Positions 43,400 to 55,100 are shown, counted from the first letter of the stretch. The stretch is 64,000 bases of DNA from Asterias rubens (GCF_902459465.1 NC_047078.1:9076333-9140332), one strand, 5' to 3'. Numbers and translations are program-made. Notes: generated by a model from the letters alone, not told the origin.

Positions 43400-44870
43400 T
43401 AGCCGGACGAAACCGAAATAGTTCTAGAAGTATGTGAAATCCACTCCTGTTTCAATTTCCTTAGACCCAGACCCTCCCAGAGAGGTTAGAACTTGGAAGG
43501 TTTACATAATTACAGGGTCTGTACAGCACACCAGAAATACAAGAAGACAGGTTCGAACATCACTAAGCCTTGCTAGCCCTACTTCTTCCTATAGGTTCAT
43601 ATAGTTCAATCCGCTAAACCAAATGAACTTCTTTATCATCTTAGTCTTAGTTCCAGCATGGAGGTAGAATTCTCCATGGTTCCAGCAGTATTCTAGCCTC
43701 AAAAATGAAATTATAGATCTATAGGCTTCCTTGTACTTTCTTAATAGAATGGTTTGTTACAAAAATTGCCAAAATAAAAGCATGCAGCCACAACCAACAA
43801 CAATATATGCTACTTGCAACAATTTACCAAAAAGGTAAGTAAAAAAAAAGCAATAAAAAAAAAACCCAGAAGTTTTGTACGATTTTTAAAGGAGTTTGAA
43901 TGCCTGTAACTGTTTAAAAAAAGTACTCGGATAAGCTGATAAATGTTGACTTGCTGGTCGTTTCGGCAAAGCACTTTGAGTTTTTCAATTCCAGCAAAAC
44001 CAAAACACAAACAAAACTTGTATTGTTTTGTTATTAAATATAAGAAATTGTATAATATTTGTAATCTGATTCATTCAATTTTAAGATCTGATGATTGATA
44101 GCAAAAATTTGTTGGAAAGGTAGTGTGGGGAAAAAGATCATGATCAACATCCTCAGTTTAAAATAAAGCGATACAAACTTTCATTTATTCACATAATTGT
44201 GCGAGAAATAAATCACACTTTACCAGTAGAAATCAGAGACACGGAGGAGTTGTCATCAGGGGGGGTCGGTCATTTCACTCAGAGGCCTCTTAGAGCACCA
44301 GTAGAGGGCGCACTCCATATCTTTGATAAAAACCAATACATTTTTTTTTCAACCTTGGTCTCAGTTTATTAAATTCACTGAAAGCCCGTGTACAACTTAA
44401 TGTGTTTGAGCTCCAAAGCTCTGTGTACGAGTTCGACCGGTAAACGCTTTAGCAGTAGGCACGATTTTCTCTCTAAAAAAGTAAGTTTTATTTCTTCGTT
44501 TGTTTGCTAAATGTTGATTTATTTGAGAGATAACATGATCGACATTTTGTATTGACTGTTTTTGTACAAAAGAGATGATAATTTAATGTTTGAATTAATC
44601 CCAATGAGTCGAAGTTGAAACTTGAACAGACTTCTTCGCAAACATGGTGTGGTTCAGTATTTTAATTTTAGGATTGATTTTTATCCTTTTGCTTTCGGTC
44701 AACTGAGAGGTCAACTCGACCTGCTCTCACAGGTTCAGCTTATTCAAAGTTCAACACAGTTCTCGACTCTACAGTTGGTCTAGGTTTAGTCCAAGCTAAC
44801 TATATTATTATCATCATAGCTAATTTCTTCCAATTTCCCAAACCAAGTCGACTCGCTCGGTTGCGGTCGT
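43400..44870. other. MIF-ATP synthase intergenic region, no recognised gene
   Basis: The sequence is AT-rich. MIF runs left and the F6 gene runs right, so promoters and untranslated first exons of both may lie here. A candidate donor AAAAAAGTAAGTTTTA near 44479 could end an untranslated F6 exon, but nothing confirms it. Confidence 0.35.
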
Positions 44871-44879
44871 TGTAACCCA

Positions 44880-45010
44880 ACTTGTGTTGTGTGGCCAAGC
44901 CCATACAACCCAAGGTCCAAGGATAGCTGAATCCTTAGGATTCAGCTATCCTTGGCCACATAATTGGGGCTAGCTGAATCCCAGCTATCCTTGGCCACAC
45001 AAGTGGGGCA
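44880..45010. repeat. Nested palindromes CCAAGGATAGCTGAATCC
   Basis: CCAAGGATAGCTGAATCCTTAGGATTCAGCTATCCTTGG is a perfect palindrome-like hairpin at about 44917-44956. A second GCTGAATCCCAGCTATCCTTGGCCACAC follows. Confidence 0.75.
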
Positions 45011-45169
45011 ACGGTCGTTGCGTTGGTTCCTTGACCTTGCACAGTTTACGTTAACAGACAGTTATTACCCTCCTCCCGCTATTCTCGCCGTCGGTCGGTC
45101 GGAGGGTTACGTTAAGTCATCGTAACTTGGTTTTCATTGTGACTGTGAGAAATGACTCCCTTTGCATTG

Positions 45170-45280
45170 CTGGACCACATCGACTTTGTACCTTTTCAAG
45201 GTACGATGTGACTTTGGACACTTCGTACCTTGGAGTTGGACACTTTGTACCTTCTTACAAGACACTTCGTACTAATTCGG
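45170..45280. repeat. Cluster of CTTCGTACC motifs
   Basis: The words ACTTTGTACC, ACACTTCGTACC, ACACTTTGTACC and GACACTTCGTACTA occur within 100 bp. The same word (as GGTACGAAGTG) clusters at 46020-46110, 52530-52580 and 53160-53255. Confidence 0.6.
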
Positions 45281-45589
45281 GATTTCTGCATCGTTTATGA
45301 TAATTTTGTGATTTGTGATCGGATGATTTATGAAATAAAATAAAAGCGAATCAAACCAACTGTTACTATTTTGTTAGGACCAAGAGCCATTTTGACGATT
45401 GAAATTGTGTGACTTTAAAATATTTGTAAAAAATATTGGCGGAAGATGTTGTCCTTGGCGGTAATTAATTTATACAAAATATGAATTTCACATTAAATGT
45501 GGCATTCACATGTTCAAACAAAAATTATAATTCATTATGTATTATTAATTTTTATCTCAACAATCATCAAACTATTGAGGAATACACAT

Positions 45590-45955
45590 CTTAAAGGGTC
45601 TATTTAACTTTTGTAGGACAAAAAACACAATGTCCACAGATTTGCACTAAACTTACACAGTTTGAAGATAATGATAGTAGAAAGCTTCCCTGAAAATATT
45701 ACGTGCTGAGGTGCTGTAGTTTTTGGGAAATGCGTAAAACAATGTCATGAAAATAATTTTCGTCTCATGAGACGAAAATTATTTTAATCATTTAAAAACG
45801 TATTTTCATGACATTGTTTTACTCATTTCTCAAAAACTACAGCACCTCAGTAAGTAAAATTTGAAGGTAAGCTTTCCACTATCATTATCTTCAAACCCTG
45901 TAAGTTTAATGTAAATCTATGGACATTTTGAAAAGGTACCCAAATCCTTGAATGA
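45590..45955. mobile_element. Inverted-repeat element with CTCATGAGACG centre
   Basis: GTCCACAGATTTGCACTAAACTTACACAGTTTGAAGATAATGATAGT on the left mirrors ACTATCATTATCTTCAAACC.TGTAAGTTTAATGTAAATCT on the right. The centre is AAAATAATTTTCGTCTCATGAGACGAAAATTATTTT. A fragment occurs at 17855-17960. Confidence 0.85.
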
Positions 45956-46009
45956 AGGAGCGAAGTGGCGCGGCTGAGGATACAAAGTGACTCAGCTGAT
46001 GGTTACTTC

Positions 46010-46115
46010 ATACCCCGCCCACGGTACGAAATGACCAATTTGGTTATGGTACGGAGTTTTCCGAAGGTACGAAGTGTCCAGGGTACGAATTGGCAAACAT
46101 GGCAAAGGTAAAATG
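46010..46115. repeat. GGTACGAAGTG cluster
   Basis: ACGGTACGAAATGACC, ATGGTACGGAGT, AAGGTACGAAGTGTCC and GGGTACGAATTGGC occur within 90 bp. Confidence 0.6.
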
Positions 46116-46272
46116 TGTCCGACATCTGACTAAACACATGTTAAAAGTCAAAAGCCTAGTTAGTGTGTGTAAATTGTTATTTTTTTAAATTTAAATAAAC
46201 GATCTTTTGTCTGTCTGCTGGCCCGGACACGATCTGGAGAAAAACTTTTGATTCAATTAACTTATTAATATC

Positions 46273-47097
46273 TTAAAGTCACCAAGAAGTGGTATATTGT
46301 CAAAATAGAGCTTTTGTCACTTAAATATGTGTTTGATGAGTGGAATAGGAATAAACAATTAACTAAGGTTTTAAATAATTAGTTTCCATGTTTTTTACAA
46401 ATTTGAAAATAAGCCGGACCCGAGAGGGCGCTGTTCGTGACGTCAATCGAGGCGCGATGAATTGCATGCTGTGCCAACACAAGATAGTGACGCTTGGCGC
46501 AACCTAAAAACATGCCCTCAAAGTTGAAACAATACCTGATTTTTTTCACGTTTATAGGCAAATGCTCCTTTAGGTTCGCCGCGTCTTTCACGGGTACCTT
46601 CTTTGATTTCCCACTAGCTGGAAAACTGTTGGGATGGCGTCATGTTTTAGAAAAGAACTTTTCTCTTCATGTCAAAATGTGTAGTGTATTCCGGATTCTC
46701 AAAGCACGACGGATCGAAGTGTTTGCTACAAAGAAAAGACGTCGGGCCGGACAACTTTGCAAACTGACCCCATCTATACAGTGTAGTTGTTTTGCTGCAT
46801 ACACCTGGTCGACATTGCCGGAAAATTGCAAGAAAAAAAACTTTTTCGAAACAAAAAACTCACGACTAGGACTTGAATGTACTTGCACGTACGTGTGTTC
46901 GATGTTCGATCGAGGCAAAGTCTTCCTCGATTGACGTCACAAAAGGGGTAGGCGGAGTCACCCCCACACAACCTCAAGTTTATTTTTTTTTAACATATAA
47001 AATCGTTAAAAACAATTACTCAAAAAATTATTTTATTGTTCAGAAACATATACTCTACTGTTTGAAATAAAACAAATCTATCTCCAGGTGACTTTAA
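46273..47097. mobile_element. 825-bp terminal-inverted-repeat element with a 146-codon frame
   Basis: The ends TTAAAGTCACC (46273) and GGTGACTTTAA (47087-47097) are inverted. A second inverted pair further in, GTGACGTCAATCGAGG (46437) and CCTCGATTGACGTCAC (46925-46940), is perfect. The interior holds an open frame on the plus strand from 46494 to 46934 (146 codons, MAQPKNMPSKLKQY...). I recognise no domain in it, and the opposite strand is also fairly open, so its coding status is doubtful. Confidence 0.65.
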
Positions 47098-47253
47098 ATT
47101 AAAGGCAGATCAAATTACAATCGCTCTGACCGTACGACTAAGCAGAGAATATGTGCTTGCAGGAGCAGGGTATTCTGCGGAAACGTCTCAAACTTCTTGT
47201 TTCTGTGTCTAACATGAACGTCTTATATTTTATTGCCTCCAGCAGATTAAACC

Positions 47254-50193
47254 ATGTTGCAGCAAATTTTGAGGCTCGGCCCCCAGGCCCAAAACACCTT
47301 AGGCTTGGTACTAAGGAGGAACATTGCAGCATCATCTGTTGCCATGGCATCCACACAGTCGATGACACCAGTACAAAAGCTGTACTTGGACAAGATCAAG
47401 GATTATGCAAAGAAGAGCAAGTAAGATTCTGTCGCAGTGAAATTAAATTTACTGTATGTAGATTTTTGATAACATAACAAAAAATAGTTGATGTAAAACC
47501 TCTCATATCTCATTTGAGAACTGTACACAATTTTATAATGCAATTACATATAATGCGTTCAAATCACGCCGGGGCACTATGTGGATTGTGCTTTCAGTCC
47601 CAACTTGACTGCGTGGGTTTCCCTGGAATAATTCTCAAGAGTTATTTTTCCCACATCTATAACTAACTCTCGTCTTCCCTCGGGTTGTTGGCTTGTGACT
47701 AAATAGCTTATCTGGGAGTCCTTGCCTTCACAACCAAAATAAGTGAAATTGGGTGAACTGTACAGTATTAGGAGCCGTGCTCAACCTGGGAGTTTTCCCT
47801 AATCATGAGGTGAACAGGAGGAACACTTCGGTATTTACCTAAATAGAATGAGACTATGGAAAGGTTTGCGGTAACACCATGTAATGACTATCTCTTTAAT
47901 GAGCTGGTGTGGCTCTGAAAAGAACCGTTGGTTTCAACTCGTTGTTCGATCAGTATGCTCTGATCGTCTTCTGGGGAAAGCTGTCTCTAGAAGACGATCA
48001 GCTTTCTCCAGAAGACAATCAGAGCATACTGATCGAAACATTGAGTTTTCAGAACCACCCCAACTCATTAGTCACGCATGGATGGTGTTATCGCAAACCT
48101 TTCCATATCGTATTGCCACCATGCAAAGTTTCAAATCCTACTTAGACTGAGACTGCAATATCCAATATTCATGTCGTACTTCTTGTCCTTTTTAGGGCCC
48201 AAGGTGGTAAGCTCGTTGATGCAGATCCCGTCATCGAGAAGGAGATTGCTGCTGAATCTTCAAGATTGAATAAACTCTACGGGGGCGGAGATCTTGCCCA
48301 GTTCCCTACATTTGATTTTAAAGGTAAGAGTCCCAGAAACCACTTTAGAGAGAATTTGGTTCGACGACGGATGGTTCCGCGACGGTTAGTAGTTTTTCAG
48401 CCAAACGTGGTCGTTTTCAGCACAACACAGATACATCCCAAGTACTGTCATAGAAATTGAGGGACGACCGTCCTCAAAGCCGATGCATGTGCAGATGATG
48501 CCAAAGGTCATCATTACTGTCGCAAAACCATCCGTTGTTGAAAACAAAAACTCCCTTTTATAGGCATGTGGTGTTTCTGATCAGCAGGGGTGTGAGTTCG
48601 GGTCCTGGTCGGCACACTTGTGTCCATAAGCAAGACACAAAGCATGACTTCTATGTCTTATATATGGGATGTAAAACCGTTGGTCCCTGTTTGAATATAA
48701 AAAAAAATACAACGCATAATTGCTCAAATTAATAAGCTGGAAATCCACACAACCGAAGAATTTGTAGCTATAATTCAGGGCCAGTCACACTGCAGAGATA
48801 ACAAAACGATAACGATCACGGTTAACAATGCATGCCCTCGATTGGTGGAATAAGCATGCCCATATTCTGCGCGGAGCAATTCAACCAATAAAACGCGTTC
48901 TCTTTGCAACGTGATCGTTTTTGTTATCGGTGCAGTGTGACGGGCCCTTTACAATGGGAAAAAAGAAAAAGACATACGTACACAGTTTAAACACTTTAAT
49001 ACTTTTAATTTGAGCAAGCACTGAGACATGTTATTCACAATATACAATTGTTGCACGCTGTGACGGGGTCCATGGCGTTTTGTACACCCGAGGGGGAAAA
49101 TGGAACCCGAGGCGAAGCCGAGGGTGCCATTTACCCCCGAGGGTGTACAAAACCCATGGACCCCAGTCACAACGTGCAACAATTGTTTTGTTATACCTTT
49201 GTATAATTGTTAATCCTCTTCTCAAAGTTCTGTTGTCATCTTCAAACATTATTACGGTGGAGGTGATGTACACCCGGTGTACATCACTTTTCATGTTACC
49301 CGGCGCGTCGCGAGCCATGTAACATGCGTTTTTGTTGCGCGTCACATGATTGGTTCTCGACCAATCAAACTTCACAATTTGCACAGAGGTATAACAATCT
49401 CATTTGTAATAGGCCTACATGTATGTGCAAAATCTCTTCAATACTTATTTAAAGACACTGGACAACTTTGGTAGTTGTCAAAGACCAGTCTTCTCACTTG
49501 GTGTATCTCAACATATGCATAAAATAACAAACCTGTGAAAATTTGAGCTCAATTGGTCATCGAAGTTGCGAGATAATAATGAAAGAAAAAACACCCTTGT
49601 CACACAAAAGTGTGTGCTTTCCGATGCTTGACTTCAAGACCTTATATTCTAAATCTGAGGTCTTGAAATCAAATTCGTGGAAAATTACTTCTTTCTCAAA
49701 AACTACGTTACCTCAGAGGGAGCCGTTTCTCACAATGTTTACACTATCAACCTCTGCCCATTACTCGTAACCAAGTAAGGTTTTATGCTAATAATTATTT
49801 TGAGTAATTACCAATTTAGTGTCCACTGCCTTTAAAGAGATATTTATCTTACTAGCCCAGGGCGAAAATCACTGAAGTAAGGTTTTATGCTAATACATTT
49901 TGTGAGTAATATCAACAGTGTCCACTGCCTTTAAAGAGACATTTATCAGACTTATTGTCAACATTTTAACAAAAACACAAGACGTCTGGCACTTTTCAGT
50001 CATGAGTTTAGTAGCCCAGGGCGAAAATCACTGGCCTCAGGCCAGCTATCAAGTGTGAATTTGCTGCCCTGAATATTATGCTCTCTTTTTCTTCACTGAC
50101 AAATTAAGATTATGATTTGTAAAATTTTAATGTGTTCTGTCTAATTCTTTCCTCTTTTCAGAAATTGATTTTGATGCAGTTGAGAAGAAGTAG
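47254..50193 (+). CDS. ATP5PF: Mitochondrial ATP synthase coupling factor 6
   Basis: Three coding exons, 47254-47420, 48196-48323 and 50162-50193, join in phase and give 108 residues, the usual precursor length. The N-terminus (MLQQILRLGPQAQNTLGLVLRRNIAAS) is an arginine-bearing, acid-free mitochondrial presequence. The mature part shows MTPVQKLYLDKIKDYAKKSK, then GGKLVDADPVIEKEIAAESSRLNKLYG, then QFPTFDFKEIDFD, matching the F6 family. F6 sits in the peripheral stalk of F1Fo ATP synthase and helps hold F1 to Fo at the inner mitochondrial membrane. The ATG is preceded by an in-frame TAA and has an ACC context, so the start is well supported. An acceptor just upstream (TTGCCTCCAG) suggests a separate 5' UTR exon. 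Introns carry several short mobile elements. Odd features: none in the protein. Confidence 0.94.
47555..47700 (+). mobile_element. SINE body, second copy of the 20.1-kb family
   Basis: GTTCAAATCACGCCGGGGCACTATGTGGATTG, then GACTGCGTGGGTTTCCCTGG, matches 20190-20285. It is in F6 intron 1. Confidence 0.55.
47862..48062. mobile_element. Family F element, copy 3, with hairpin
   Basis: GGTTTGCGGTAACACCATGT opens it. GATCAGTATGCTCTGATCGTCTTCT faces AGAAGACAATCAGAGCATACTGATC, and GGCTCTGAAAAGAACC faces GTTTTCAGAACC. It is in F6 intron 1. Confidence 0.75.
48565..48700 (+). mobile_element. SINE-like body
   Basis: GGGGTGTGAGTTCGGGTCCTGG is B-box-like. ACTTGTGTCCATAAGCAAGACAC and GATGTAAAACCGTTGGTCCC match the body of the SINEs at 8815 and 11640. 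It is in F6 intron 2. Confidence 0.6.
48777..48957. mobile_element. Family G element, copy 2
   Basis: GGGCCAGTCACACTGCAGAGATAAC is mirrored by GTTATCGGTGCAGTGTGACGGGCCC. The inner GCGGAGCAATTCAACCAAT matches the other copy. It is in F6 intron 2. Confidence 0.8.
49040..49395. repeat. Large hairpin in F6 intron 2
   Basis: ATTGTTGCACGCTGTGACGGGGTCCATGG, then TTTTGTACACCCGAGGGGG, faces CCCCCGAGGGTGTACAAAAC, then CCATGGACCCCAGTCACAACGTGCAACAAT. Outside it, TATAATTGTTAATC and TGTACACCCGGTGTACATCA palindromes extend the structure. Confidence 0.8.
49447..49838. mobile_element. Family A element, near full length
   Basis: AAAGACACTGGACAACTTTGG to AGTGTCCACTGCCTTTAA has inverted ends and carries the AGGTCTTGAAATC dyad and CTCAGAGGGAGCCGTTTC. 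A partial duplicate of its right end follows at about 49873-49942. It is in F6 intron 2. Confidence 0.85.
49845..50040. repeat. Two copies of a TAGCCCAGGGCGAAAATCACTG segment
   Basis: AGCCCAGGGCGAAAATCACTG occurs at 49854 and 50013, flanking the partial family A end. A local duplication has probably brought the element end along. Confidence 0.7.
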
Positions 50194-50387
50194 GATTTGA
50201 CTAGCCCGGTTTTTCACCATCCGATTGACTCTTGCATATGCTGTGTTCTGACGTCGGGATGGGGAGACAGAGATTTAAATATTTATTAGGAATGAATGAA
50301 TGATTTCTTTGTGTTGATTTTCATGACACAAAACCAGTTTCTCTCAAAATGAAGACAAATGCAAAGCTATAATATTCAATTATTGAC

Positions 50388-50538
50388 AATGGGAGACTTT
50401 CCAACGCTAAGTGGCAGCAGACTTACCGGGTAAATTTCCACTGTTTACGTAATCCTAAACATGTGCGTATTTCTGAGAACAATGGCTTTACCCGGAAGTC
50501 TGCTGCCACCTATCGTCCCCAGAAAGTCTCCTATTGAC
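50388..50538. mobile_element. Family I element, copy 2
   Basis: GGGAGACTTTCCAACGCTAAGTGGCAGCAGAC and AAGTCTGCTGCCACCTATCGTCCCCAGAAAGTCTCC are mirrored. It lies 200 bp after the F6 stop, possibly within the 3' UTR. Confidence 0.85.
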
Positions 50539-50689
50539 ATGAAGTCACAGTTCAGATTCACCCTCAGCAAAATTGTGTTTGACTTCTAAAAAAAAAGTTG
50601 AAGAAACACTGCTTTCTGTTGTAATTATGATTCACTATACATTCTAGTCACCAATTTTTTGTTGTCTCTTCAGACTCGGGTTCATGAGT

Positions 50690-50830
50690 CGGGAACCAGC
50701 CACAACATTGCAAACTTAATGTAATTTGGGCTGGTAACTTGTTTTTGATAAAAAGCTATACTATTCTGTGCTTAGCGAGTCTTTGTGCTGACAGGCTTTA
50801 TGAAATTGGGCCCTGCTTAGTGTTTTGATC
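50690..50830. mobile_element. Family D fragment
   Basis: GGCTTTATGAAATTGGGCCC at 50791 is the family end; the other end is degraded. Confidence 0.5.
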
Positions 50831-50956
50831 ATGATGACAAGGCCCTTTGAAGGCAAAGGGATCAAAATATCTTTGTTTCCAAACACACAAAGGGGCTCCC
50901 ATGTTCTCAAAATTATCATCTTTGTTCAAAACTTTTATATGTTAAAATGTAATTGC

Positions 50957-51080
50957 ACCCCAGAACAAAGATAATCGACAACATAGGGAGATAGCTCTGT
51001 TGGTAGAGCACCAGCACATTAATCCGGAGGTCGTTGTTTGAGTCCTAGGTATGTCAATTTTTCTTTGTTCCAACCTCGAA
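50957..51080 (+). mobile_element. tRNA-like core inside inverted ends, copy 2
   Basis: GAACAAAGATAATCGAC on the left faces GTCAATTTTTCTTTGTTC on the right. Between them GGAGATAGCTCTGTTGG, TAGAGCACCAGCACATTAAT and GTTGTTTGAGTCCTAGG give A- and B-box-like blocks. The layout matches 37664-37790 and the core is more diverged. Confidence 0.65.
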
Positions 51081-51089
51081 TCATAAATT

Positions 51090-51770
51090 AATTGCACTAC
51101 AATTCTTTGTTTGTTGACTATACAAAAATGGTTTAGCATCTGACAAACCATTCAAACTGTGCTCATTTTGCATTCATAACAAAAACCATATTAGGTATTA
51201 TAATTGAAGTGTGTTTCCCATAGTTTTTATCAATAAATAGTCATGTTTTGATGACGTTATGTGAAATTGAACATCTGCGTAGTGTTTTTGTTGGTGTAGA
51301 AATGTCATGGTACGATTTATTGTCAGACCTTGAACTTCTCTCTTGAAGGGACACAGCAATTTCCTCAAGTAAGGGGCACTTCTTTAACGAAAATGTACTA
51401 AGTTTGTATTGGTACCCTGCAGAGGGCGGCACCACAGCAATTGTTTTGGGTGCTGTGGGTTATTTCGAGGCCTGCATTATTGGTTTTTGGAACTAGTGAA
51501 ACAACCCAATGGTGAAAAGTTGATCAAATTAATTGATGCAAATAATGTCAACAAAAAGAACGGGAAATGGGCAGCATATTTTGTAGAAATGGAGACAAAG
51601 AACAATTAAAAAGCTTTATTGAAGAAAACAATTAAATAGAAAAAAAGTACAAGTAGTAAACCACAGAATAAGTTGAAAGGAATATAACTCATATATTTTA
51701 TTATTTATCTTTTCCTTGTATTTTAATAATACCGAATGACAATACAATATTAATGAAGGAAGGGGAAAAA
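51090..51770. other. No recognised gene
   Basis: AGAGGGCGGCACCACAGCAATTG near 51421 recalls the GGTGCCCT repeats. Nothing else is recognised. Confidence 0.35.
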
Positions 51771-51779
51771 AAGGGGGAA

Positions 51780-51862
51780 AAATAATTGAGGAGGATTCGA
51801 ACCGCGAACTATTGGATAATCTCACATGAGGATTAACCAGCTGAGCTACTGGTGTTGCGACT
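51780..51862 (-). other. tRNA-like sequence, probably a pseudogene
   Basis: On the minus strand CACCAGTAGCTCAGCTGGTTAA is a good A box and CGCGGTTCGAATCCTCCTC a good T arm. The region between does not fold into a normal anticodon arm and the acceptor stem is weak. Confidence 0.5.
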
Positions 51863-52167
51863 GGTTTATGCTGCGTTAAAATTGAATAATATTGTACGAA
51901 GAACTTGGGAAGGTAGAAAAATATCCATCCGCCTTCTAAAAAGAAAACAACCTTTAACAAAGATTTTTACTGTCTAATTTAGTTTTAAACAAGTAAATGC
52001 AAATTACAAGCCGTAATTCTTCCTTTTTTAATAGAATTTGTTTCACGTTTTGTTTTTTTACAACAAAATAATAGAGGAACTACATTGTGCTAGGCGTATT
52101 ATTTTTAGTTTATGAAAATTAAAATGGTCGCGGTTTTCGTCCACGCACGTGAGAAGTTTTCCAAGCA

Positions 52168-55100
52168 TGAAGACGAAGGAAAACTTTCCTGTAACTACTT
52201 CGTTTAATCCTCCTGGGTATGTGGTCGTAATCCGAAAGATTTTGAGAACATTTGTAGGTGAGTTTGTAGTGAATTTATGTGATAACAAATGATGAAATAG
52301 TGTATTTTTCTGTTTGGGTCGCGCGAGTGAATTCCACGAGTCAACTCGCCGTCTTTACAAACTCGTACCCAACCATCTCGTACTTTCAACACCCCCCCCC
52401 CCCCCCCCTGCGAGTGTTTTTATTTTTCAATTAAAGTGGCATTCCCTTCGGTTGTTATACAAACAAATATCTTGTTTAATTAAAAAAGAAACTTACCACT
52501 TTACAATCGGTGTTTTTTACATTTGAAAGGTGACACTTCAGTTCGATGTCGGTCACTTCGTAACAAGTCACTTCGTACCCCAATTGTCTGACTCTGACAG
52601 CAGAAGTAGCCGGCCTTCATTATTTTCTTCATCAATACTGATTATTCACAGTAATTGAAAACGACTTGCAGGAAGATCGGAATAATGTTCCTTACTAACC
52701 TTTGTAAAAAAAGGTCTCCAATAATTATTGCTGAGTTAATGTCGTTCACTTTGGCGCAATTTTCTCATGGAGTCATGGGCTCCGTTTTTGCCTTGTCCGA
52801 CGGAGAATGGCATGCATAGACCTTATGCACATGACGTCATTTCAGTACGGCGCCCCCGCATTGAGGTCAAAAGGAGGTTGTTCATTGGCCAATCTATGTG
52901 GGTTTCAATTGTTTCGTCACCGTTTGACCTCAAAGATGGCGGCTGGATGACGTCAATGCATAAGGTCTATTGAAGGCATATTTTACACAGGCTTTTCTCC
53001 GTAAATTACTAAGTTTGCCGTTTTAAAAACTTTCCTAAAAAGTGAATGTTTAATTTACTGGTATTGATAACCAGTGCTGATAACAAAAACGGATCCCCAA
53101 CTTCCGAAGGTCTGTTCAAATTGTTTCCTTCGTCTCAACAACCGTACCCAACTCATTTACGTATGACATGACTTGGGTACGAAGTGACTTGGTTACGAAG
53201 TGACTTGGTTACGAAGTGACTTGGGTACGAAGTGACTTGGGTACGAAGTGACGACATTCCTTCAGTTCACAGTTGGGCGTGTATAGGGCCTTACGTTTTT
53301 ATTAAGATTTAGCTGATTTAGTCTGTCTGTGTGTGGACAAATTTCTGTATTTTCCATAACATGTTCACTCGCGATCGATGTCCTAACAAAAAACAATCAA
53401 TGTCTCGTATTTTGATTTTAAAAATTGTTTTTTAAATTCATAATTAAAATAAACTTTTCGTAGGGTCCTCAAAAACAGGTTACATAAGTTCAACCTTTGT
53501 AAATTAATTTCTTTTACATTCGATGGTAAGTATTGCATTGCTATGGCTATCCATTCCTACGGGTCAATTATTTTGTCCAATGAAACTTCAAATTAAATCA
53601 TATGTACGTATGTTTATCCAGACTAACTACATCAGTTTGGCGTACATGAGGTGTTTTGATGATTTGTTTTTGTTTTAATGTTGCACAAAGACAACGCAAG
53701 TCTGCAGATAGTTAATCCACTTTTTCCCTTCATAGCAGATGAACCCATCATAAGACATAATGGCATCAAGTTCTCATGATGTTCACTCACCATGTGCTAC
53801 CTACGCTCCTGCAACTGAGTCACCGTCTGTTTCTGAGCAGAACATCAGGATCAACGAGGAACCCATGACACAAGTAAGGTATGGTGTAAGAGATTGCCAT
53901 CTGCCTTTAAAATATACAGAGTATTACACCTGTTTCTGTAACTAAGTACATGAAAAGTTTAACTTCTGAAACAGTAAGGAGTGACTGGACGCAATGGAAG
54001 TCTTAAATTGACTTGCAGTCAATCGGAACGACTCATGAGTGCCTTGATTTCAGGCGTTGATCTTGTCATGAGCCTATACAAGCCAATGTATAGTTTATGT
54101 TAAGTTCGCCTGTCTGAAACCAAAATTGATTTGGGTCAACCTGTCGATCCTAGTGTATTTTGATGGGCGCGACTCTAGACATGTGCTTAATGTCTTTTAC
54201 CCTTTTTCCTTCACAGCAGATGAACCCATCATAATGACATCAAGATCCCAAGATGTTCACTCTCTATGCGCAACCTACGCTCTTGAAACCGAGTCTACCC
54301 CCTCTGTTGTCAACACTTCCGAGCAGAACATTAGGAACAACAAGGAACCCATGATCGAGCAAGGTATGTTGAAAGACATTAGGCCTGGGAAGTCGCGACT
54401 TTTGAATGGTTAGTCGAGCCGCAACTACCTTGTTTCAACAACTCATTTAATCGTGCCACCAACACTACTACAAAAATAGTCGCGACTATCTGTTTGGTGA
54501 ACCAACTATTCACGACAAAATAATTTAATAGATGTTAAATTTGCATCGGGGATAAAGAACATAGTTTACTTACAAAAATCGTTAACATTTTGTAGTAGTC
54601 GCGACTATTTTTGTAGTAGTTGTGGCAGCCTGATTAAACCGAGCACAGTAGTTGAAAAATGGTAGTCGCGACTCGACTAAGCAATCAATAGTTTTAACTC
54701 TTGCACTAGTCGCCCAGGCTTACTGGTCAGCTCGTATGCCATGATATCCTAAGTTGGACCATACCACACGCCCTAGAGGGGTTGTCAATCATGAAGGGTC
54801 AGTGTTTTGTTTAGAAGTGGGACTCTGACATCATCTGTCGTTGTGTACAAAATCAGTTTATAAAGCGCGTCAAATATCACCAATGTGGCCATGCAACCAT
54901 CTTAATCTTTTGTATCATTTTGTTTATTTAATAATAGGTTCAGTCATGGTCTACAGCAGCAGTACCCCTTGATCAGCCTGCTCTCGATGTATGTGTAAAA
55001 CTCAGCCTGGGGAGATTCATCATTCTTGGATGTCACCATCAGATGAAAGCATCCTCATCAGTTGACGGCGAGGAAAATAACCGAGGTATGTGTTTGTAGT

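Noticed and set aside
46494-46934. 146-codon frame as a host gene
   Set aside because: It lies wholly inside an inverted-repeat element and shows no recognisable domain, so it is listed only as part of that element.
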